Source: Silene noctiflora
Taxonomy: Eukaryota; Streptophyta; Magnoliopsida; Caryophyllales; Caryophyllaceae
Reading direction: 5' to 3'
NCBI GenBank assembly: GCA_009801015.1
Contig: VHZZ01000313.1
Location: 202,089-225,229, forward strand
Length of the DNA stretch: 23,141 nucleotides
The first letter of the stretch is position 1; every line of letters starts with the position of its first letter. The notes beneath the pieces are model-generated. The model did not search any database and was not told the DNA's origin. It saw only the letters and a list, made by a program, of their open reading frames with translations. Both the position numbers and the translations under genes were made by a program. Positions 8,619 through 19,400 of the stretch are shown in pieces.

Positions 8619-10978
8619 CTGTGTAAAACAGAAATATAAGGATAAGAGGAATAGTAGAAACACTAATGTAACATTTTCCTAAAAGTCTAATATTGACCCT
8701 CTATTGAAATAACCGGGTTACACGATATGGTGTTTGAGATACAAAAAGGAACAATCAAATTAAGTTGCTTTCTTTTTTATTTTACTAATGGTGTAAGAAG
8801 ATTTTATCAACATGCATTTAAAATTTTCTATTAAATTTTTACTACAAGAATAAAAGCAAGAATAACTCGGAATTTGTCTTCTCTACACAAACATCATGTA
8901 TTTATAGACTTCCCACACCAGAAGTACAAGTGAAAGTACACAAACTTTTGATCCCAAAACACAAATTGATTCGGCCATAATAATTTCTACAAATGATATG
9001 CACTGGTAAAAAGTGCACTATAGAAATGCTTTTACTTTGTGAAACATTTACTACCCAAACCATGTGGTTTGTGCAACCATATCACCCGTATACACGATCC
9101 CAAGTCGAAGCATATATTTATTTGTATGTGTACCTCATTATATTTATTAGATACCTTAAGTACATTTCACTTCCTTAGTATACAATACATTAATAATACT
9201 ATTATAGTATCACTCCACAACTCCTTGCTACAAATATCATTAATCATGTGTAGACTTGCCTTGTTAACTCTAAAATGTCCGACATAATGGTCATGTAAGA
9301 ATCACGTAGGCTTTGAGCTGCTTTTTCTAAGATCTATGATTTTTACACCATTATGATCATACATTGTTCAAGTGATCATTGGCGAAGCCCATGTTCAGCA
9401 GGATCCGTAAATGGGACAAAAAAGGGAAAGCTCTGAGGCTCTGACGCATTACGAACCTTGGAAGTAATTCCTAGATTACAAAGTAATAAACAAGTAGACA
9501 ACCAACAAACAAGAAGGCGCCCAGGAAACTGTGCATAACTTACAACATGAAAGAAAGGGGTATTAATAGCAAATAACCAGCGACTTTCAGAAGCAAGTCC
9601 CAAGGTAAATATGAACTCGCTATTTTTAGAAGTTATCACTGAAATTGTGACTACTACTACAATTTTAATACCTCAAGTGGCCTTTACTGGAAATAGACGC
9701 ATCTGGCTTTGGAGATCCATTACGTGCCGCTTCTTGCTGTTCTACAGCTTTAGATTCAAAATACTCAAGCCAGGCAGCCGCGTCCTACATACAATAGTTC
9801 AGAACCGAGACTTGATGGTTTCCCAGTGTTGAGAACATCTAACTAATATAAGTATATTTTCACTTTAGAGTGTTTTTGTAAGATAATAAAATAACTTCAC
9901 CTGAGTTCTCAGATCTTCTGGACCAAGTTTTGCCTGCAGTATTTGCAGAGTAGTTTGCTCATGCTGAACACTCAAGGAATAAGCTTCCATCAATGACAGA
10001 GCAATTGCAATGGCATGATAGCTGGCTGCAGTCTGCGTGAGAAACCATAGATTGAGTTGAATATGAATATATTAATAGAGTGGAAAGGATATAGGGTAAG
10101 AGATGACCTGAATATGATCAGCTCCAAGTAGTCTTTGATTGCATTTCAGAGCTTCGTGAAGGTATCTTAGCGCAACATGAGCATTTCCTAAACCTTCTTC
10201 CATCATCGCCACATTTATGTAGGTAGCAGCAGTGTTTGGATGCGAAGGACCACAGGTTAGATGCAGTAGATACAGAGCACGGTTCACATACCTTTGTCAG
10301 CAAAATGATGTCCATCAGGTACATTATCAAAATGCTAGAACCAATTTATAACACTGTACTACCCTAGAAAGCGGACTACAGCATGAGCCAAAGCTGCGTC
10401 AATTGTGCTATAGAAGGCATGATACTAAAAATGGACCGGGACATTGCATCACAAGGTTTTGAAGGCTACAATGATCCCGTATCAAGAAAAACGTTATAAT
10501 TCAGGATATGCATAAGCTTCTTATTGAGATATTAACGATCTTTATTTAAAAGAGTTGAATATTGTTCAATTCTTATGTGTTCTTTGAATTTTGAAAAACA
10601 TTTGTAGATGTTATGTGGCCTATTATCTCAATGAAAATAACCTTTCTAAAAAAAGGCTACGGTGATTGCATTTTGAGACGGCATAGGTCGCATTTTATTT
10701 ATATCGCAACGACCAAGATTGTGCTACGATAAACAAAATTTGATCAAGTGTTGGAGAGAGATTCACTACTGTAGTAAAAGGTCAACAACTGGACTGTCAT
10801 AATAAAAAGAGCCCCCCAACCCCCCAACTTAAGACTCAACTAGTTTGTAAACCAAATAGCCAACTAGCATTTCATATAGAATCTATTGATGTTTGAAAAT
10901 CCCATCAAAGCTGTACCTAGTAAGTTCTACGTTAGAATCTTCATTCCCCTACAAAGATAAGTGTTTGCTGTAGGGGGG

Positions 10979-11012
<34 letters not shown>

Positions 11013-14000
11013 GGATATGGGCTTATATGTGGGAAACAATAGTAGAAGCATCATTTAAGATAAAACACAAGGCTTACTTCAGGGCCAGTTCTGTATGCTG
11101 AAGACGATAGTAGAAAACTGCCAGATCCCCGTAACTTTTCATTGTGTCAGGATGGTCAAGTCCAAGTTCTCTTTCATTAATGTCCAACGCTTTTTGCTGG
11201 TAAATTGTAGCCTAAAAAGGGATCATGAAAATTGATGCAAGTCAATATCAAATTGTGAATTAAGTGCCAAAGAGCTATTCACCAACTCTCACATTTAAGC
11301 ATGGTATGAAGCCTATCAACTATGCACACGTCAGCTAGCTTAGAGGATTCAAGTTGTTGAGTAGTGGTACTCATGACCTGGGTTTGAAACTTGTCAGCAT
11401 CAAGATCGCCCTAGTGGCCTGCCTTACACATACAAGAAAAGGGAGAAAACGAAAAAATAAAAAAGCTATCAACTATGAAGTTAATCGAACTGGTGCTAGA
11501 ATTTTGAGAAAATTCACTCAATCGTACAAATGACGAATTTAGCACAATATGAAGTATTTATAAGTTCTTTATACATGCAAAAATAAAATGAATTCTAATT
11601 CGTAAGCATCTCCACCAAAATACCCACCATCTTTAATGCAAAAGTAATCACAAAAGAACCAAGGTACACAAATGGAAGAAGATCAGAAATTGTGCAGTTC
11701 TGTTGAGATGACAAACCATATACTGTTGTGTTCAGTTAGTCTACTGTACTTACACTAGTTTCTCTAACATGCAACACACCAATACACCATGCAACTGCAA
11801 TAGACTTCACCTCTTTCCAAATGACTTTCAGAAATCTGACAATTTTGCTTCAGGCTAATAGAAGTGATACCTGATTGAAATCTCCAGTATGGTAGAGGAC
11901 GACAGCAAGAAGACTATATGCTCCGGCTGTCATACGATGGTAGGGACCACATACCGACACAAGTTTGGACAGTGCCTTCACATTTAAGAAGGTGACTAAT
12001 GTTAACAACAAATTTAAAAATAAGACATCAACTTGAAAAAGAACGCCTCAAACCTTAGTCCCATAGTTGACAGCATCTTCCAGTTTGCCTTTGTCCAAGG
12101 AAGTTTTTGACGATTCTAATAGGGTACGCCCATCAGCAGAGGAACAAGCAACATGCTGTGAAATCAAGCTTATAATTAAAACAAAAGACTGTATTTTGTA
12201 CTCAGTTTAAAAAGTTTTTATCCCCTCACTATACCTTATACACTGGAACCATACTTATGATGTCTGACTTCCTAAATGGACACTCACTGTCCACATCATA
12301 GTCTCTTGGAACAAGCTCAAGTCCAACCTGTAAAAATGACTCGAAAAGTTGTAAGACTGCATACATCCAACTCCTCTACTCCGTTATTTGGAGGGTCCCT
12401 TGAGGCACTGGGGTATTGTTAGATTGTTAGAGATAACAATATGAAAGAGTCAAAAACTGCTGAACCTTGTGGCAGAGCCCTCGGAGAATGGCAAACTTCC
12501 GAAAGTCTTGACAGCTTTCTTTGTTCCATTGCCAGCCAAACCTTTTATAAAGAAATGTTTCCACCCATTTCTGTTTTAATTTATCATCATTAACAGTCTC
12601 TTCATCGGCATTCTTTGAACATGGTGATCCCAGCAATACATTTAGGCATGCTGCTATAGCATTGGCCAAATCAGTTACGTCAGAAACAGCTGCAACGACA
12701 GCTTGCAGAACATGCTTGTAGGCACGAACAATCATTTCATGCACACATAGTGACTGCACATGTGGGAGCTTGTCTGCAAGTTCGACCTGAAAAAGTGGTA
12801 TAGTAATTGGAGATAGATCGGGACAGTTTACTGGTCATTTACTAGCATAGAGAATCAAAGAACGAACAATGTGCAAAGGAAAGAGGTTAGGGAAATACTC
12901 GTAATAATAACAATTTAAAAAAAAAATAGTACACCATTTCATCGATAGACATTACACAACTTTAACAGCCAGAAATTTTAAGTTTTGATGTAACCGTCAG
13001 TAATTTTAAGATTTGATGCCTCACACGCTAAGTGGCAAATCTTAGAGTTATTGAGGAGGGTTGCCCCCCTGAGCTCTAACTTTCCTATCATTAGACGCAT
13101 ATTATTGAGACTTGAGAGTGGTAAAGAAGCCATTATTGCGACCTAGAAGTTCCAGGTTCTAATATTCTAGCCTCAGACAATAGAACCCATCATTTTTCCC
13201 TCGAGTTCCAACATCGTTGTGTATTTAGTTACTTAAATATGGACAGGTTTAGGGGCAAAGAACAGGAAAAAGAAAATGTCCAATTGCAGTCTTTAGTAAA
13301 CCCATAGTCGTAATCCACAACATCTACGAGGGGAGAAAAAATCACTGATATATAATAATACCTCCATACTCATATTTATTGTCCCATTTAACTTTCGTGG
13401 CCAAAGTTTACAAGCATGATTATTAGCTTCTCCAAATATACACAAAATACAATCTAAAATATGTCTATTAGTTTATCAGAATTCTTTCTTCATAATCAGC
13501 TTAAAAAATTGTAGTTAGTGTATGCTGTGAAGTAATAAAAGTCAAAGTTGACATCAATGTACCATTAAAGTCACATGTGAATGGTATAACTGTATAACTG
13601 GGACAGAATGAGTGCTTCCAAAATTTCCAGTCATGTTCTCTTAGGTGGCTTACAAAAACTAGTCAGTTTGCTAGTGCCCTAAATGAATTTAAATACAAAA
13701 CACAAAATGATGTGGGAATAGTGTCATGGATTTATACCACTGGAGCTGGTAACAGCTCCCACCAATCAATTGAGTTGTACTGGTATGTTTATACAGAGAA
13801 CTTATAACAATTGGTTGCATATGAGAAGATAAAGGAGGAGAAAACATAGCTTTCCTACACAGATGAGAGAATAGAGTCTGGAGAAAGAAAAACTTACAAC
13901 TCGTCCTAAGGAGCACATTCGCAACCCCCTTGTATGCATGAAATCTGTTAGTGTCCTTCCGTCAACAGGAGAAAGTTCTAGAGAGCCAAAATCTGCCACC

Positions 14001-16419
14001 TAAACCAATTTGTAGTCAAACTTCATATCATAAAAGTTCCATGAATGCAAAATAGAAACAACCAAGATATAGAGACCAACCAGCTTTGGAAGGGCAGTAT
14101 CAGTATAGTAATCATGAGCCATCTCAATGAGTTCATCCGGTGCCTGTGTGTGAATGATGAACATCGTAGATATCAACAACATTTGGACCCTTGCAGAATG
14201 TTAACCAATGTAATTTAACCATAAGTGAGTGTCCTATTAGCTTCCTTTTCCAAAGGAGCCAAAAATTCACTATCTTGCTATAAGAATATAATGCAATAAA
14301 GCAAAATAACTCGCTAAACTTGGAAACTTTTTAGTATCACTGTAGTGCCATATGGCATGTGCTACCCTCTAGATATAGGGAGTAGTTTTGAGACTAATAA
14401 AAATAACAAGTAAAGAGAAAATTTCCTGTTAGCTAATGATGAGTAGGTAATACCACCTGGGGTATGCTAAAGTAATACTAAAGTATTCTGAAACTAAATC
14501 CTGTTGGCTGATGAAAAGTATGTAACACCACCTGGGATTCTGATAAAGTAACACTAAAGTTTTCTGAAACTAAATTGGATTTGTTTCTTGTTTTGTGGGT
14601 AAGAATCATTCTGTGAAACTCTGAAGGCAGTTTTCATTGTGGTCATCAAGAAATAGCCTCTGTGTTCTTAACACAAGTTTAAGGTTGAATACATATGGCC
14701 TTTCCTTACCCTGCCATATTGAATACTCTTGCGGCACTGGGATATGTTGTATAAAGTGTCCCATGGAGAATTCAGATTTTAGCATACTGATACAATGGAT
14801 TGAAATGGTTTCTTTCCAAATCGAGAACAGAAAATATTATGCTAACATATGTCACGCAAAGAAGCTAAACCAGATGACCTGATGAATTTCTATATGGGCT
14901 AATCACCTTCAAATGAAGGCCAGTCTCCGATTCTTTTAGCCGTACATAAGCTGCTTCAGATATCAATTTCCTCCACAGGCTTTCCTTCTCTGCGGCCTGT
15001 TTCTCTATCTCCTTTGGATCAGTAACCTCTGATTTCTTATCCATGTCACGAGTCTCTTTACCATGCTCGTTTTTGCTGTTCTTTTCATCAATTCTCTTCT
15101 TTATGTCCTTCAACAATCCACCTTGCTTCCCAAGACCTTTTACAGCATGCTCAACCTTAGCCTCTTCACCCTTCTTGGATTCTGCTTTCCCCGAAGTCTG
15201 ATTTTGCAAATGTTGCACCCAACAAGCCCCGAGCTCCCACCTTATGAACTTCACCAGTTTATTACTTTCACCCTCTAACTTTGACAGACTCTCTGTCATC
15301 ACTGTTCTCACCAAAGATCTACCAGAACGTAATTCGTCCGTGTCTGCACTCTGCAGTCGCTGGGTAGAAGGCACGGATGGAGAAAGTGACTTGTGTAACA
15401 GCATCCTCAAACTGTAAAAATCCAAGTGCATAATCTTATTATTTGCTAGAGCATAGATGTATCACTTGGGATAGTCAAAATCCCTCCAACCACCTATAAA
15501 CGCCATGCATCTTTGGGTACTAGAATTAAGGAGCATGAAATATAATTTGGATTCAACTTATTTCACAATGTGGTGCTCCATTAGATTAGTAAACTTAATG
15601 GCTATTAAAATTAACATATGCAAAAAAAATTCAGTGAACTAAAAATAAAGAAGATTATACATTTATCTGCCTAAGTCATGTCTCACCATGACATTAATTA
15701 GGATATCGTCACTATTTGTCAGCAACGCAAGTTGGGGAATGATTCCAAGCAGGAAGTTCAAATATGATAACAAATCACAATGACAAAAATAACATACAAA
15801 AAACAAAGATTTTAGTGCGAAGTTAAAATATGGTCACCCCAAAATGAAAGAAGAAAGCTCAAAGGTGGTCAAGGCCCAAGGGAGTATTCAATTCTCAAAA
15901 GACACTGATGACAGACCTATTTACATTCAAGGCGTTGGCACCACCATCAGGCTGGTCCTCAATTTCAATATCTTGGGGAATAGGGTTTTCTTCCCAGTTT
16001 ACCGTAGTTGAAGCTTTCACAACAGCTGTGTAGCCACAATGCCTAACAACCACAACAGCCAGAGTAGGCGTATCCTGGCATGTTACAAGTTGAGCACATA
16101 TAAGATCATACTTTGAGCAAATAGATTGAATGCTCAGTCAAGAATAGTCACAGACACACATAAAAGGCAACTCATCAAATTACTTACATGAACAGTAGCA
16201 CTCTCGTCAGCAGTTATTCCCTTGAATAAATTTCTACTGGCAAGCTCCTCTTGGGGTAATCCAAGAACTTGGCTACCATCATTCTTGCAGTCCAATTTTT
16301 TGCTAGCATCAGGTATGTCTTTTGTCACCCTTATTAGCAAATCTCCTACTTGTTCCTCATGGGAGGGAACAAGAGGAGAGCTCGGATTGCTTTGAATGAT
16401 ATGCTTGATAGCAGCTACT

Positions 16420-16451
<32 letters not shown>

Positions 16452-19400
16452 ATGGAGAATGAACGCTTTACGGTCTCGTATCTGCCTCTCCTCCGAAGTT
16501 TTGCATGGCATAGCTGCCAATATTGCAAACTCCTTTGACCACTGCCTATCCTCGTGCTCTTTGTTTCCTCCTTGACCACCTCCATTTCCTCCCCAATTCT
16601 CATCTTCCACGGGAAGAGGTTGGAAAACAGCTGGGTTATCAGCAACCACTGGAGGGACAACCCATGTATTTGCCCGAAATCCGTAAGGAAGGTTTCCAAA
16701 CTGAAATGAACGATAAATATCAGTGGCGGCCGGCGGGGCCCACTAAAATTTTTACACTAACCCATTGATAATTAAAGTAGTTACGGAGTACAAAATAAAG
16801 TTTTAAATTTTTAATTTTTATAATACTAGACTTGGGTGATTGCACAAAAACTTGTAAAAACTGTTTTCGATGTCCTGTGACCCCATATCACTACACATGC
16901 ATCCATCGTACCATTAACTGTACATACAACTAACTCAAAGCGTGGCTCTGGCAAGGATATTCACAGCAATGTACCTTGTTATGTTCTGTAAAACCTTTCA
17001 TGAGCGCCTTGTATGCCTGTACATGGTAGCAACAGAAACTAACTTAGTAATCCAACAATAATGATCCTGCAGTAGGTATGAGAAGTGTCTGCACAATACC
17101 GTATCGAACACACGACTTAGTTGCTGCAATAAGGCAACCAGTGAGTGACAAAGCAGTGACCGTCGTCCTGAAGGGTAGAATCCTTCTCGTGAAGCGACAA
17201 TCGTTGTAGGCTTTCCGCTACAAACACGAACCTTAAGATGCACATGACAAAAATAGGCTAAGCAAAAACTTCCAAATGCAGACGTACAAAAAGTTGAAAT
17301 TTTGCATCAAATACAAAATAAGCTTGAAATATGATTACATCAATTTGGAAAAAGTCGTCTTCTGTTTTGTCCTCAAGGAATTGGCGTTGAGATCTTCTAA
17401 TATCTGCGAGGTAGATCAGTAAAAGCACGATATAATCATGTTAGAGCAGCTCCTTCATATGAGTGTCTCACATTGAAAGACGAAGAGAACTGATCACTAT
17501 AAACTGAGTTCCTCTACCCCATACTAACTAGTTTAGGAAAGGATTCTCCTTTGGATGTATTAAGCAGATTCCCTCTCCACTTTGTGAGTGTGGAGGATCA
17601 AAAGGATGGAGTGTTGTTGAGCATATACCCGTAAGGCATAAACTTCTCTCTAACATCAAGTAATAATGTTTTAACGTTTAAAACTTGCAAGTTATATGCA
17701 GAGGGTCCCCTGTCCAATCACGGGCGCCCAAACCAAGCCTCTGGCTTTGGTCACCAAAGTTACAAGCTTTATTGATGAAATTCTATACAAAGCTCAAAGT
17801 ATAGTACACTTGTGCATTGGGGCCTCATTTTTCCGAGATGCACAGGGCCTCCATTTGTTTTAAGACGCACCTGGTTACATCCCTCACCATACAAGATTAC
17901 CTATTCCCCTCCACTTTAGAATTGCTTATTTTAATTGGCTCGCCTGGGACGGGGGTAATTATTACCGGGGTAATGAACTATCAGCAAGCAACAATGCAAT
18001 CAAACTTCCTCCTCTCCCCACCCCAAACTCCAAGTCGATGAAGCACCGGGTAAACACGTAAATTTAGGCAATACACAACACTCAAACTATAGCGAAAATA
18101 ACATAGTTTATGCTGTTAAAAAGGAAATCTTATGATTATGACAAACCACATTCTACATACATCCCTAAAAACGGCAAAAGGAGTAAAAGAGAAAGAGAAC
18201 TTACAATGAATGGGAGGAGTAAGGTGAGAGAAAGAGAAGAAGTCGTAGAATTGCCCTAATCGCGGCGGCGGACACATGTTTACTTCCCCTTTCTCCGCCG
18301 CCGCAGCAGCAGCCGATTTTTTCGCATTTTCCGGTTCGACGGCGTCCGGTTCTTTGCGTGGTTTGGAGCCGAACGCGGTGGTACATGCGACAAGGTCGAG
18401 AAGGCGGCGAATGTGGGACACGGCCGCGTCGTCTGTGTAATCCTCTGCATGTTAAGTGGAAATTAATTGATCAGGCGTTGCGCATGCTCACTAGCTGCTA
18501 GAGGGAGAACAGCATTTGTGTACGAACCGTTGAAGTCAACTTTTAATTACGCTTCATGGTTCAGTGCAAATTCTTATTTTAGACTGACAATTCTGTCTCA
18601 ATCAAAAAGGACGGTGTATATTGAGATCATCAAATGTACAGCTTATGATAATTTTTTTCCGAAATATAGTTAGATTTGGGCGTAGAGTGTTCTCAAAACC
18701 TTTTTTATAAAAACTTTTGGTATTCTACATATTACCCGATTTTTAGAGAACAAGAGTTAGTTCAAGTGGTAAGAGCTCTCTTACCCCGACCATAAAGTTG
18801 GGGGTTCGATTTCCACCCGCGACATAGTGCGCTCATTTGAACCAAAAAAAAAAAAAAACATATTACCCGATTTTTTGCGTTTTTAAAATATATACCCTTT
18901 GTTTTTAAACAAAAAAAAAACTTGAACCGATTATAATTCATGATCACGATTGCCAAAAATGAAGGACCTTTTATTCAATTTGATCTTCTTTAAAAGAATT
19001 TCGATTTGAAATAAACAAAAAATCATCAATTTTTAAACTGGTGACAAGGGTTCTAGTCAATCAAATTGTTTTAACCGAATAATTTTTAACTAACCATATC
19101 TCTTCACCACGAGTCTTAAAATTGACGATTGTTTTCCGAAATTGATCATCGTTACAAGATCTTTAGTTTGATAAAATTTCAATGCTTATGGCCGATAGTA
19201 CTCGTGTTTGGTGATGCCTCTTTTATATTACTCCTTGTCATAAAAATAGTTCAATAATACTGGTAGTACGTGTAAAAATGGTTTAATTATATTTACACAA
19301 ACATTTGTGTGGCATGGAGGTCAATTTTCCTTACCTTCGGTGATGGTGAGATGGCATGGCTTCAGTGAGGCAATTTCGACCGTATCTTTCAACTTTTCTC

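Larger units (their letters stand above)
9672..12327 (-). other. Exons 15-21: TPR repeat region
   Basis: Exon 15 ([14 protein letters not shown]...) leads to exon 16 ([18 protein letters not shown]). Exons 17-20 then carry at least four TPR units: [60 protein letters not shown] and [20 protein letters not shown]. The GPxHxxT/HPDT pattern is the kinesin-light-chain-like TPR form known in CLU proteins, a protein-protein interaction surface. The exon 18/19 junction splits a lysine codon (AA|G) and uses GTAAGC; without it the frame meets a stop at once. Exon 21 ends ASISSKGHL, conserved in TSS/REC2. Confidence 0.92.
12466..17231 (-). other. Exons 7-14: CLU domain core
   Basis: Exon 7 gives [20 protein letters not shown], exon 8 [14 protein letters not shown], and exon 9 (171 residues) [20 protein letters not shown], then a glycine-rich [10 protein letters not shown] insert, then [20 protein letters not shown]. 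Exon 10 ends NALNVN with a less usual GTCTG donor, which is nevertheless required to give the conserved [11 protein letters not shown] junction with exon 11. Exon 11 carries [15 protein letters not shown] and [15 protein letters not shown], followed by a charged coiled-coil-like [17 protein letters not shown]. Exons 12-14 encode [39 protein letters not shown] and [20 protein letters not shown]. These are hallmark CLU segments. Confidence 0.92.

Noticed and set aside
9376..9639. 87-codon frame in intron 21 as a possible extra exon
   Set aside because: Exon 21 (GHL) and exon 22 (SVSDLLDY) join exactly as in homologues, leaving no room for an insert.
18467..18956. Open frames near the SINE, and the SINE itself as a tRNA gene
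   Set aside because: The frames are random. The tRNA-like part has A and B boxes but no complete acceptor stem, and it ends in an A tail between target duplications, so it is a SINE.
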